A DNA stretch of 64,000 nucleotides, taken from NCBI GenBank assembly GCA_018713325.1, contig DVFJ01000008.1, positions 1 to 64,000 on the forward strand, given 5' to 3'. A program made the translations under genes and the position numbers. The number at the start of each line of letters is the position of its first letter. The first letter of the stretch is position 1. Source of the stretch: Candidatus Onthenecus intestinigallinarum. Lineage in GTDB: Bacteria; Bacillota; Clostridia; Christensenellales; Aristaeellaceae. The notes beneath the pieces were generated by a model. That model saw only the letters and a program-made list of their open reading frames with translations, was not told the DNA's origin and made no database searches. This document shows, piece after piece, positions 24,735-34,762 of the stretch.

Positions 24735-26360
24735 ATGAAGCTCAACAGGGAGTCGATCGGGGCCGCGCAGGCGTGGCGTGCGGCGGGCATGCGACTGCCG
24801 GACTATGACGTGGAGGCGGTCACACGGCGCACGCTGGAGGCGCCGGCGTGGGTGCACTTTGGCGCGGGCAACATCTTCCGCGGCTACGTCGCGCACATCG
24901 CCCAGCGGCTGCTGAACGCGGGCCTGGCCGACACGGGCGTGATTGCGGCAGAGACGTTTGACGGCGAGATCCTGCGGCGCATCTACGCGCCGCACGACAG
25001 CCTGGCGCTGCTGGTGCGCATGCTGCCGGACGGGCGGTTGGAGAAGGAGGTCGTGGCGAGCATCGCCGCGGGCCTTGACGCGCAGGAGACGGCGGGGCGC
25101 GCGCAGCTGGAGCGGATCTTCGCGTCGCCTTCGCTGCAGATGGTCAGCTTTACGATCACGGAGAAGGGCTATGCGCTGACGGGGCTGGATGGCCGGCCGA
25201 CGCCGCAGGCGCTGGCGGACATGGAGGCCGGGCCGGCGGCGTCGGCCGGCGCGATGGGCGTGGCGGCGGCGCTGCTGCATGCGCGCTACCGCGCGGGCGC
25301 ATATCCCGTGGCGATGGTCAGCATGGACAACTGCAGCCGCAACGGCGACAGGCTGCGCGACGCCGTGCGGGCGATGGCGCAGGCGTGGTGCGAGCGCGGC
25401 CTGGCGGACGCGGGTTTTGCGGCCTATCTGCGGGACGGGCGCGTGACCTTCCCGCTGACGATGATCGACAAGATCACGCCGCGGCCGGATGAGGCCGTGC
25501 GCCGCGCGCTGGAGGCGGACGGCCTGGAGGACATGGCGCCCGTCACGACGGCGCGCGGCACGTACATCGCGCCGTTTGTGAACGCCGAAGCGGCGGAATA
25601 CCTGGTCGTGGAGGACGACTTTCCCGCGGGACGGCCGCCGCTGGAGCGCGCGGGCATCTACATGGCCGACCGCGAGACGGTCAACCGCAGCGAACGCATG
25701 AAGGTCATGACCTGCCTGAACCCGCTGCACACGGCGCTGGCGGTGTTCGGCTGCCTGCTGGGCTATACCCGCATCAATGAGGAGATGCGGGACGCGGACC
25801 TGCGGGCGCTGGTCGAGCGCATCGGCGCGGTCGAGGGGCTGCCCGTCGTGGAGGACCCGGGCATCATCCGGCCCGAGGCGTTTTTGCGCGAGGTGATCGA
25901 CGAGCGGCTGCCCAACCCGTACCTGCCCGACGCGCCGCAGCGCATCGCCACGGACACGAGCCTGAAGATCCCCATCCGCTTCGGCGGCACGATCCGCCGC
26001 TATGTGGAGCGGCCGGACCTGGACGTGGGGGCGCTCGTGGGCATCCCGCTGGCGATTGCGGCCTGGCTGCGCTATGTGCTGGGCGTGGACGACGGGCTGC
26101 GCGCGATGCAGGTCAGTCCGGACCCGCAGCTGCCACAGCTGCGCGCGGCGCTGGCGGGCGTGGAGCCGGGCCGGCCGCAGTCCTATGCGGGCCAGCTGCG
26201 CCCGCTGCTGGCGCAGGAGGCGCTGATGGGCGTGGATCTGTGCGCATGCGGTCTGGCCGGCCGCGTGGAGGACTACTTCAAGCGCATGCTTGCAGGGCCC
26301 GGCGCGGTGCGCCGCACGCTGCGGGAGGCGCTGGACAGACAGAGCGATCGGGAGGAATGA
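24735..26360 (+). CDS. uxuB: mannitol dehydrogenase family oxidoreductase, probably fructuronate reductase
   Basis: The 541-aa NAD-dependent polyol dehydrogenase shows VHFGAGNIFRGYVAHIAQ (N-terminal Rossmann entry), VSMDNCSRNGD, FPLTMIDKITPRP and NPLHTALAVFG, all conserved in the long-chain mannitol dehydrogenase family. FTITEKGY and the length favour D-mannonate oxidoreductase (UxuB: D-fructuronate to D-mannonate), but mannitol or altronate activity cannot be excluded. ATG 24735 is preceded by AAAGGAG about 12 nt away; ATG 24714 is possible. The GH31 gene starts 3 nt after the stop. Confidence 0.82.
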   Translation: MKLNRESIGAAQAWRAAGMRLPDYDVEAVTRRTLEAPAWVHFGAGNIFRGYVAHIAQRLLNAGLADTGVIAAETFDGEILRRIYAPHDSLALLVRMLPDGRLEKEVVASIAAGLDAQETAGRAQLERIFASPSLQMVSFTITEKGYALTGLDGRPTPQALADMEAGPAASAGAMGVAAALLHARYRAGAYPVAMVSMDNCSRNGDRLRDAVRAMAQAWCERGLADAGFAAYLRDGRVTFPLTMIDKITPRPDEAVRRALEADGLEDMAPVTTARGTYIAPFVNAEAAEYLVVEDDFPAGRPPLERAGIYMADRETVNRSERMKVMTCLNPLHTALAVFGCLLGYTRINEEMRDADLRALVERIGAVEGLPVVEDPGIIRPEAFLREVIDERLPNPYLPDAPQRIATDTSLKIPIRFGGTIRRYVERPDLDVGALVGIPLAIAAWLRYVLGVDDGLRAMQVSPDPQLPQLRAALAGVEPGRPQSYAGQLRPLLAQEALMGVDLCACGLAGRVEDYFKRMLAGPGAVRRTLREALDRQSDREE

Positions 26361-26363
26361 CAC

Positions 26364-28334
26364 ATGACGCCCTTTGAACGATGTGAGAACCGGCTGATCT
26401 GGCGCGGGCGCGGCGAGACGCTGGCGCTGGAGCCCTGGGGACCGGACAGCCTGTACGTGCGCGCGGCGCTCATGCGCGAGCTGGAGGACACCCGCTGGGC
26501 GCTGCTGGATCCTGCGCCCGCCCCGGATGTGGACATCCGGATCGAGGAGGGGCGCGCCAGCATCCGCTGCGGCCGGCTGACGGCGGTCGTGGAGGAGGAC
26601 GGCTGGCAGCGGCATGCGCGCATCGCCTATTTCAACCAGCGCGGCGAGCTGCTGCTGCGCGAGACGGCCTCGGCCAACGCGCTGCTGCTCAAGAGCCGCA
26701 AGTTTGAGCCGCACTTGGGCGGCGACTACGCGATCACCCAGACGTTCGAAGGCCAGCCCGGCGAGCGCCTGTGGGGCATGGGACAGTATCAGGAGGCGCG
26801 CGTGGACTGGAAGGGCTGCACGCTGGAGCTGGCGCACCGCAACTCCCAGGCCAGCGTGCCGTTCGTGGTCTCCAGCCGCGGCTACGGCTTCCTGTGGCAC
26901 AACCCGGCCATCGGCGAGGTGACGTTCGGCGAGAACCGGACGACCTGGCGCGCGGATTCGGCCAGGCAGCTGGAGTACTTCATCACCTGCGGCGACACGC
27001 CCGCCGAGATCAGCCTGCACTATGCGCGCGCCACGGGCTTTGCGCCGGTGATGCCCGAGTACGGCCTGGGCTTTTGGCAGTGCAAGCTGCGCTACTGGAA
27101 CCAGGAGCAGCTGCTGCGCGTGGCGCGGGAGTACAAGCGCCGCGGGCTGCCCATCGACGTGATCGTGTGCGACTTCTTCCACTGGCCGCGCATGGGCGAC
27201 TACCGGTTCGACCCGGAGTTCTTCCCCGACCCCGCGGCGATGGTGCGCGAGCTCAAGGCCATGGGCATCGAGCTGATGGTCAGCGTCTGGCCGCAGGTGG
27301 CGCTCACCAGCGAGAACTACCAGGAGATGCTCCAGCAGGGCCTGCTCGTGCGCGCCGAATATGGAGAGCAGATCGGCATGCGCTTTGTCGAGGACAGTAT
27401 GTTCTACGACGCGACCAACCCGCGCGCGCGCCGGTATGTGTGGGAGAAGTGCAAAAAGAACTACTATGACAACGGCATCCGGCTGTTCTGGCTGGATGAG
27501 GCCGAGCCCGAATACGGTACCTATGACTACAAGGCCTACCGCTATCTGCTGGGCAGCAACCAGCAGGTGGGCAACCTCTACCCCCAGCAATACGTGCGCG
27601 GCTTTTACGAGGGCCTGCGGGAGGCGGGCGAGGAGCGGCCCGTCAGCCTGGCGCGCTGCGCATGGGCGGGCAGCCAGCGCTACGGCGCGCTGGTGTGGTC
27701 GGGCGACGTCATGTCCACGTGGGAGGACTTCCGCAAGCAGGTCTGCGCCGGGCTGAGCATGGGCTTTGCGGGCATCCCGTGGTGGACGACGGACATCGGC
27801 GGCTTCCATCACGGCAACCCCGAAGACCCGGGCTTTCGCGAGCTGCTCGTGCGCTGGTTCCAGTGGGCGTGCTATTGCCCCGTCATGCGCCTGCATGGCG
27901 ACCGCCAGCCCGCGCAGCCCGTGCGCCGCGCGGACGGCACGCCCTGCCTGAACTCCGGCAGCGACAACGAGGTCTGGAGCTTTGGCGAGGAGGCGTATCC
28001 CATCCTGGTCAAGTACATGCGCCGCCGCGAGCAGCTGCGCCCGTATGTGCGCGCGCTGATGCAGGAGGCGCACGAGACGGGGCGGCCGCTGCTGCGCGCG
28101 ATGTTCTACGAATACCCACAGGAGCCTGCCTGCGACGGCCTGAAGGACCAATACATGTTCGGCGCGGATTACCTCGTCGCGCCCGTGCTTGAGCCGGGCG
28201 TCCGCAGCCGTCAGGTCGTGCTGCCCGCGGGCAGCCGCTGGGAGAACGCCGACACCGGCGAGGTGTACGAGGGCGGACAGACCGTCTGCGCGCCCGCGCC
28301 GCTGGATGTCATCCCCGTCTTTTGCAGGCGGTAA
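26364..28334 (+). CDS. glycoside hydrolase family 31 (alpha-glucosidase/alpha-xylosidase)
   Basis: The 656-aa cytoplasmic retaining enzyme has nucleophile Asp378 in FWLDEAEPEYG and acid/base Asp448 in WSGDVMSTWEDF. Other family features are VIVCDFFHWPRMGDYRFDPE, MGFAGIPWWTTDIGGF and YPDP-like elements. There is no signal peptide, so it acts on imported oligosaccharides. GH31 covers alpha-xylosidase, alpha-glucosidase and others; the neighbours (GH51, UxuB) suggest xyloglucan or hemicellulose fragments. Ribosome site GGGAGG. Coupled with uxuB and the GH51 gene. Confidence 0.92.
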   Translation: MTPFERCENRLIWRGRGETLALEPWGPDSLYVRAALMRELEDTRWALLDPAPAPDVDIRIEEGRASIRCGRLTAVVEEDGWQRHARIAYFNQRGELLLRETASANALLLKSRKFEPHLGGDYAITQTFEGQPGERLWGMGQYQEARVDWKGCTLELAHRNSQASVPFVVSSRGYGFLWHNPAIGEVTFGENRTTWRADSARQLEYFITCGDTPAEISLHYARATGFAPVMPEYGLGFWQCKLRYWNQEQLLRVAREYKRRGLPIDVIVCDFFHWPRMGDYRFDPEFFPDPAAMVRELKAMGIELMVSVWPQVALTSENYQEMLQQGLLVRAEYGEQIGMRFVEDSMFYDATNPRARRYVWEKCKKNYYDNGIRLFWLDEAEPEYGTYDYKAYRYLLGSNQQVGNLYPQQYVRGFYEGLREAGEERPVSLARCAWAGSQRYGALVWSGDVMSTWEDFRKQVCAGLSMGFAGIPWWTTDIGGFHHGNPEDPGFRELLVRWFQWACYCPVMRLHGDRQPAQPVRRADGTPCLNSGSDNEVWSFGEEAYPILVKYMRRREQLRPYVRALMQEAHETGRPLLRAMFYEYPQEPACDGLKDQYMFGADYLVAPVLEPGVRSRQVVLPAGSRWENADTGEVYEGGQTVCAPAPLDVIPVFCRR

Positions 28335-28358
28335 GCGACAGACAAAAGGAGAGATTGC

Positions 28359-29831
28359 ATGGCGACGATCACCCTCAACCCCGCCAGGAGCCGGGGCACC
28401 ATCCACCGCAACATCTACGGCCACTTCGCCGAGCATCTGGGCCGGTGCATCTATCAGGGCCTGTTCGTGGGCGAGGACAGCCCCATCCCCAACGTCAAGG
28501 GCATGCGCACGGACGTGGTGGAGGCGCTCCGGCGTATCGGCGTGCCCGTGCTGCGCTGGCCGGGCGGATGCTTTGCCGACGAGTACCACTGGGAGGACGG
28601 CATCGGCCCCCAGGAGAGCCGCAAGCGCATGGTCAACACCAATTGGGGCGGCGTGGTGGAGGACAACTCCTTCGGCACGCACGAGTTTCTGGAGCTGTGC
28701 GCGCAGCTGGGCTGCGAGCCGTACATCAATGCCAACGTCGGCAGCGGCACCGTGCGCGAGATGTCCGAGTGGGTTGAGTACCTCAACAGCGACGGCGACT
28801 CCACCGTCGTGCGCCGCCGCTGGGCGAATGGGCGCAAGGACGCATGGGGCGTCAAATACTGGGGCGTGGGCAACGAGAGCTGGGGCTGCGGCGGCAACAT
28901 GCGCCCGGAGTACTACGCCGACGAATTCCGCCGCTACGCCACCTTCTGCCGCCGCTACGGCGACCACGCGCTGTACAAGATCGCCTGTGGCCCCAATGCG
29001 GACGACTATGCCTGGACGGAGACGCTCATGCAGCGCGCCGGGCGGTTCATGGACGCGCTGACGATGCATTACTATACGCTGTGCGTGGACTCCTGGGACG
29101 TGCCCAAGGGCAGCGCGACGCAGTTCGGGCGGTCGGAATTCTACAAGGCGCTGTCTCGAGCCGCGCGCATGGACGAGCTGATTACGCGTCACGACGCGAT
29201 CATGACGCGCTATGATCCGCAGCGCCGCGTCGGCCTGATCGTCGACGAGTGGGGCGCCTGGTACGACGTCGAGCCGGGTACGAACCCGGGCTTCCTCTAC
29301 CAGCAGAACACGATGCGCGATGCGCTGATCGCCGCCATCACGCTCAACATCTTCAACCGACACTGCGACCGCGTGGTCATGGCCAACCTCGCGCAGACGG
29401 TCAACGTCCTGCAGGCGGTGATCCTGACCGAGGGCGAGCGCATGGTGCTCACGCCGACCTATCACGTCTTTGACCTGTACCGCCCGCACCAGGACGCACG
29501 CGAGGTCGACTGCTTTGTCGAGTCGGACGAGGTGGGCGAGGGTGCGTGGCGCATGGGGCAGGTGACGGCCTCGGCCTCCGAGCGGGACGGCGTGCTCACC
29601 GTGACGCTGGCGAACCTGAGCGCGGACGCGCCGGCAGACGTGCGCATCGACGGCGCGGGCGCGCACGCGGCGCAGGGGCGCGTCCTCCACGGCGCGATGG
29701 ACGCCTACAATGACTTTGGCGACGAGCGCCTGACCCCGGCCCCGCTGGCGGGCCTGCGCGTGCAGGACGGCGTCGTGACCGCGCAGCTGCCGCCCTGCAG
29801 CGTGGCGGCGGTGCGCATCGAGCGGGCATGA
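28359..29831 (+). CDS. alpha-L-arabinofuranosidase, GH51 (copy 1)
   Basis: The 490-aa intracellular enzyme removes terminal arabinofuranose from arabinoxylan or arabinan oligomers. Acid/base Glu173 lies in GVGNESWG and nucleophile Glu297 in [31 protein letters not shown] and the C-terminal beta-sandwich ([20 protein letters not shown]) are as in GH51. No signal peptide. It overlaps the next small gene by ATGA. Only about one third to one half of positions match the second GH51 here by eye, so the two are distinct subgroups rather than a recent duplication. Confidence 0.94.
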   Translation: MATITLNPARSRGTIHRNIYGHFAEHLGRCIYQGLFVGEDSPIPNVKGMRTDVVEALRRIGVPVLRWPGGCFADEYHWEDGIGPQESRKRMVNTNWGGVVEDNSFGTHEFLELCAQLGCEPYINANVGSGTVREMSEWVEYLNSDGDSTVVRRRWANGRKDAWGVKYWGVGNESWGCGGNMRPEYYADEFRRYATFCRRYGDHALYKIACGPNADDYAWTETLMQRAGRFMDALTMHYYTLCVDSWDVPKGSATQFGRSEFYKALSRAARMDELITRHDAIMTRYDPQRRVGLIVDEWGAWYDVEPGTNPGFLYQQNTMRDALIAAITLNIFNRHCDRVVMANLAQTVNVLQAVILTEGERMVLTPTYHVFDLYRPHQDAREVDCFVESDEVGEGAWRMGQVTASASERDGVLTVTLANLSADAPADVRIDGAGAHAAQGRVLHGAMDAYNDFGDERLTPAPLAGLRVQDGVVTAQLPPCSVAAVRIERA

Positions 29832-30097
29832 ACCGCATGTGCAGGCGCTGCCTGCTGCAGGACATGCCCGACGAGGCGGCGCTGCTGCGGAGCGTGCGCG
29901 AGCTGATCGACCTGCTGGAGCCCCGGGCGCGCGCGCCGCAGGAGGCCGTGCGCCGGCGGCTGGAGGCGTGCGCCGCCTGCGCGCACCTCAACGCCGGCAC
30001 GTGCGCGCTGTGCGGTTGTTACGTCGAGCTGCGCGCGGCCAAGGCGCGGATGAGCTGCCCGGACGTGCCGCCCCGATGGACGCCCACAGACGCATAA
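29828..30097 (+). CDS. small cysteine-rich protein, DUF6171-like
   Basis: The 89-aa protein has [12 protein letters not shown] at the start and a cluster [20 protein letters not shown] near the C-terminus, then [10 protein letters not shown]: about nine cysteines arranged like zinc-ribbon knuckles. It resembles DUF6171 proteins of Clostridia, of unknown function. The start overlaps the GH51 stop by 4 nt, so it is translated from the same mRNA, but nothing ties it to sugar use. Confidence 0.75.
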   Translation: MNRMCRRCLLQDMPDEAALLRSVRELIDLLEPRARAPQEAVRRRLEACAACAHLNAGTCALCGCYVELRAAKARMSCPDVPPRWTPTDA

Positions 30098-30102
30098 CCC
30101 GG

Positions 30103-30125
30103 CCCCCGGAGCGAACCTCCGGGGG
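30103..30125 (+). terminator. hairpin after the uxuB-GH31-GH51 operon
   Basis: A 9-bp stem (30103-30111 with 30117-30125), loop CGAAC, followed by TCCTGCTTTCC. The T-tract is weak. Confidence 0.6.
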
Positions 30126-30224
30126 TCCTGCTTTCCATCGATTGCCGTTTCTGCCTGCGCATAAGCAGGGCGGCAGATTCCATACTAGGCTTGTCGAGGA
30201 AAACAACGATAGGAGGCAGACGGG

Positions 30225-30779
30225 GTGCGAGCAACAGGCATTGTGCGCAGAATCGACGAATTGGGACGCGTGGTCATCCCCAAGGAGATCCGCCGGACGC
30301 TGCGGATCCGCGAGGGCGACCCGCTGGAAATCTACACGGACAAGGACGGCGAGGTGATCCTCAAGAAGTATTCCCCGATCGGGGAGATCTCTTCCTTTGC
30401 CAAGGACTACACCGAGTCGCTCTTTCGCGCGCTGGGGCACATCGCGTGCATCTGCGACCGGGATATGGTCGTCTCGGCCAGCGGCGTGCCGCGCAAGGAG
30501 CTGTGCGACAGGCCCATCAGCCGCGACCTGGAGGCGGCCATTCAGGGACGCCAGGTCGTCAATGTCAACCGCCAGTCCGGCGGCCGGATGCTGGCCGTCA
30601 CCAACGAGGAGGATGCCGCGGCGTACACCGCGCAGGTCATCTGTCCGATCATCGCCGACGGCGAGTCCATCGGCGCGGTGCTCCTGCTCTCGCGCGAGCA
30701 GAACGCCAGGATGGGCGACACAGAGCTCAAGGTCGCCGAAACCACCGCGTCCATCGTTGGCAGACAAATGGAGCAGTAA
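30225..30779 (+). CDS. spoVT: stage V sporulation protein T, AbrB-family regulator
   Basis: The 184-aa transcription factor modulates sigma-G-dependent genes during endospore formation. The N-terminal AbrB swapped-hairpin domain (residues 1-50: GIVRRIDELGRVVIPKEIRR) is followed by a GAF domain (about 56-178: SLFRALGHIACICDRDMVVS, AYTAQVICPIIADGESIGAV). Size and order match SpoVT. GTG 30225 has AGGAGG at about 8 nt. Its presence supports a spore-forming ancestor. It sits between two arabinofuranosidase genes but has its own intergenic space on both sides. Confidence 0.94.
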   Translation: MRATGIVRRIDELGRVVIPKEIRRTLRIREGDPLEIYTDKDGEVILKKYSPIGEISSFAKDYTESLFRALGHIACICDRDMVVSASGVPRKELCDRPISRDLEAAIQGRQVVNVNRQSGGRMLAVTNEEDAAAYTAQVICPIIADGESIGAVLLLSREQNARMGDTELKVAETTASIVGRQMEQ

Positions 30780-32456
<1,677 letters not shown>

Positions 32457-32469
32457 GGCGTCATCAAAG

Positions 32470-32501
32470 AAGCGGATATACCGACGGTATATCCGCTTTT
32501 T
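32470..32501 (+). terminator. strong intrinsic terminator of GH51 copy 2
   Basis: A 13-bp perfect stem (32470-32482 with 32486-32498), loop GAC, then TTTT. Confidence 0.92.
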
Positions 32502-32506
32502 ACTGC

Positions 32507-32545
32507 ACAAAAAAAGCGGCCCGGAATCTCCGGACCGCCGCTGTT
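32507..32545 (-). terminator. intrinsic terminator of the threonine aldolase gene
   Basis: An imperfect G+C stem (CCGG...CCGG core with AGCGG/CCGCT arms); the minus strand ends in seven T (complement of the A-run at 32508-32514). It lies just past the aldolase stop. Confidence 0.75.
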
Positions 32546-32557
32546 TTGTTCAAGGGC

Positions 32558-33583
32558 TCAAGGCATGCGCGCGATCGCGTCCGCCAGCGCCCTTGCGTTC
32601 TGCTCGGGCGTCGCCCAGCTGGTCACAAAGCGCACGGCCGTGCGTCCGTCCGGCAGGGGCGACCAGACCTGGAAGCCGAAGTCGCGCGAGAGAAAGTCCA
32701 TCTGCGCCTGCGTCAGAATGGGGAACAGCTGGTTTGTCGCCGTCTGCACGAAGAACGGCACGCCGCGCGCCGTCAGCGCCGCGCGCACGATCTGCGCCAT
32801 GGCGTTGGCGTGGCGCGCCAGATCCATGCACAGGCCGTCCGCGAGCAGCACGTCAAACTGCCGCCCCACGACGAAGCCCTTGGCCAGCATGCCGCCGCGG
32901 TTCTTGATCAGATAGCGGAAGTCGGGCTTGAGCGAGGGATGGACGACGACCATCGCCTCGCCCAGCAGCGCGCCGTTCTTTGTGCCGCCGATGTAGAACG
33001 CGTCGCACAGGCGCGGCAGGTCGGCAAACGTCACGTCGCAGCCCTCGCTGGCCAGCGCGCTGCACAGCCGCGCGCCGTCCATGTACAGGTACATCCCCAG
33101 CTCGTCGCAGGCCGCGCGCAGCGCCCGCAGCTCGTCCAGGCTGTACACCGTGCCCAGCTCGGACGCATTGGAGATGAACGCCACCCGCGGGCGCACCATG
33201 TGCTCGTCCGTATGCGTGGCCACGACGGCGCGAAGCGCTCCGGCGGTCAGTTTGCCGTTCTCGGCCGGCACGGAGAGGATCTTGTGCCCCGCGCCTTCGA
33301 CCGCGCCGGTCTCATGCGTGTTGATGTGCCCGCAGTCCGCACACACGACCGCCTCGTGCGGCCGCAGGAACGCCGTCAGCGCGATGAGGTTGGCGCTGGT
33401 GCCGCCAACGAGCAGGTGCACGTCCGCCTCCGGGCAGCCAATCAGCGCGCGGACTCGCTCGTGCGCGCGCAGCGACACCTCGTCCAGCCCATAGCCGCAG
33501 CACTGGGACAGGTTCCCGGCCTGCATCCCCTCCAGAACGCGCGGATGCGCGCCTTCGCTGTAGTCGTTCAGAAACAGAATCAT
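32558..33583 (-). CDS. ltaE: low-specificity L-threonine aldolase
   Basis: The 341-aa PLP enzyme cleaves L-threonine or allo-threonine to glycine and acetaldehyde. The PLP lysine is Lys202 in YIGGTKNGAL; MDGARLCSAL supplies the Asp that contacts the pyridine nitrogen; LVGGTSANLIAL and HINTHETGAVE are also conserved. It belongs to the clostridial/Gram-positive branch of the beta-eliminating lyase-like fold. A minus-strand promoter candidate lies at 33620-33648. Glycine formed here could feed one-carbon metabolism. Confidence 0.92.
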   Translation of the reverse strand: MILFLNDYSEGAHPRVLEGMQAGNLSQCCGYGLDEVSLRAHERVRALIGCPEADVHLLVGGTSANLIALTAFLRPHEAVVCADCGHINTHETGAVEGAGHKILSVPAENGKLTAGALRAVVATHTDEHMVRPRVAFISNASELGTVYSLDELRALRAACDELGMYLYMDGARLCSALASEGCDVTFADLPRLCDAFYIGGTKNGALLGEAMVVVHPSLKPDFRYLIKNRGGMLAKGFVVGRQFDVLLADGLCMDLARHANAMAQIVRAALTARGVPFFVQTATNQLFPILTQAQMDFLSRDFGFQVWSPLPDGRTAVRFVTSWATPEQNARALADAIARMP

Positions 33584-33619
33584 CTCAAGCCCCTCTTTTC
33601 TGGCGTGAATCTACCCAGC

Positions 33620-33648
33620 AGTGTAGCACAAGGCGGCGAAAAACACAA
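33620..33648 (-). promoter_or_regulatory. putative promoter of ltaE
   Basis: On the minus strand TTGTGT (33648-33643), 17 nt, TACACT (33625-33620). Confidence 0.55.
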
Positions 33649-33686
33649 GCAGGCCCTGTTGGCAGGCGGACATTGGACGCAATGAC

Positions 33687-33715
33687 TGGACGAAATAGAC
33701 AAAATCTGATATACT
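33687..33715 (+). promoter_or_regulatory. putative promoter of the nucleotidyltransferase gene
   Basis: TGGACG (33687-33692), 17 nt, TATACT (33710-33715); good -10 box, weak -35 box. Confidence 0.55.
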
Positions 33716-33772
33716 GACATCAGCAAACCGATGAAGCGGCGCCAGGCCGCAGGAAAAGAGGAGAATCGGAGC

Positions 33773-34678
33773 ATGAATACGACGCTTGTCATCATGGCGG
33801 CGGGCATGGGCTCGCGCTACGGCGGCAACAAACAGGTGGCCCAGATCGGGCCCGGCGGCGAGATGCTGATGGAGTACTCCATATACGATGCGTTGCGCGC
33901 AGGGTTTACCAAGGTGGTGCTCATCATCAAGCGCGACATGCTGGAGACGGTCAAGGGCCTTGTCGGCGATCGCGTCGCCCAGCGGGCGCAGGTGGAATAC
34001 GTCTTTCAGGACTTCTCGTCCATCCCCGCGTTCTATTCGGTGCCCGCGGAGCGCAAAAAGCCGTTTGGCACGGTGCACGCCATCCTGTGCGCACGTGACG
34101 TCGTGCACGAGCCCTTTGCCGTGCTCAATGCCGACGACTACTACGGCGTGCCCGCGTTCGAGTCGATGCACGCCTGTCTGCAGCAGCTCGCGCCCAGCGG
34201 GGACGCCGCCATGGTCGGCTATCGCCTGCGCAACACGGTCTCCGAGCACGGCACGGTCACGCGCGGCGTGTGCACAGTGCGGGATGGCCGCCTGGCAGGC
34301 GTGACGGAGACGTACGGCATCCGTCCGTTCCCGGATGGCAGCATCCGCGATACGCACGAGGACGGCGCGGGCGTGCCGCTGGACCCGGACGCGCTGGTCT
34401 CCATGAACTTCTGGGGCTTTACGCCGTGGATCTTCGAGGCAGGCGCGGCGTACTTTGACGCGTTTCTGCGCGGCCTGCCGGCCGACAGCCTCAAGGGCGA
34501 GTGCCTGCTGCCCGTCATGGTCGACGAGCTGATGCGTGCGGGCCGGCTGTCCGTGCGCATGCTGTCCACGGACGCGGCATGGTTTGGCATGACCTATCAG
34601 GAGGACCGGCCGCGCGTGGCCGAGGCGCTGCGCGCGCTGCACGCGTCGGGCGTCTACCCGCCCACACTCAAGGCGTGA
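33773..34678 (+). CDS. sugar-phosphate nucleotidyltransferase-like protein
   Basis: The 301-aa protein has the NTP-transferase start MAAGMGSRYGGNKQ (residues 8-21), the metal motif NADDYYG, and PFGTVHAILCARD, as in GlmU/UgpB-like pyrophosphorylases. It lacks a hexapeptide-repeat domain. MNFWGFTPWIFEAG and the ending recall a clade of Firmicute proteins annotated only as nucleotidyltransferases. Substrate unknown; possibly sugar 1-phosphate activation. ATG 33773 is preceded by GAGGAG. Confidence 0.82.
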   Translation: MNTTLVIMAAGMGSRYGGNKQVAQIGPGGEMLMEYSIYDALRAGFTKVVLIIKRDMLETVKGLVGDRVAQRAQVEYVFQDFSSIPAFYSVPAERKKPFGTVHAILCARDVVHEPFAVLNADDYYGVPAFESMHACLQQLAPSGDAAMVGYRLRNTVSEHGTVTRGVCTVRDGRLAGVTETYGIRPFPDGSIRDTHEDGAGVPLDPDALVSMNFWGFTPWIFEAGAAYFDAFLRGLPADSLKGECLLPVMVDELMRAGRLSVRMLSTDAAWFGMTYQEDRPRVAEALRALHASGVYPPTLKA

Positions 34679-34694
34679 CGGACGCGACAACCGG

Positions 34695-34725
34695 GCGCCG
34701 GAAGCTGCGGCTTCCGGCGCATTTT
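34695..34725 (+). terminator. intrinsic terminator
   Basis: An 11-bp perfect stem (34695-34705 with 34710-34720), TGCG loop, then ATTTTG. Confidence 0.88.
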
Positions 34726-34762
34726 GTCAGACGGATGGAGGGAAGGCGCGCATGCGCCGCAT

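Noticed and set aside
24459-29690. A 1743-codon open frame on the minus strand.
   Set aside because: It lies antisense to iclR, uxuB, GH31 and GH51, is very rich in Arg, Ala and His, and has no domain motifs. It is the usual high-G+C shadow.
33773-34678. Possible GlmU or UTP--glucose-1-phosphate uridylyltransferase.
   Set aside because: No hexapeptide domain and the motifs do not match GalU closely, so only nucleotidyltransferase-like is supported.
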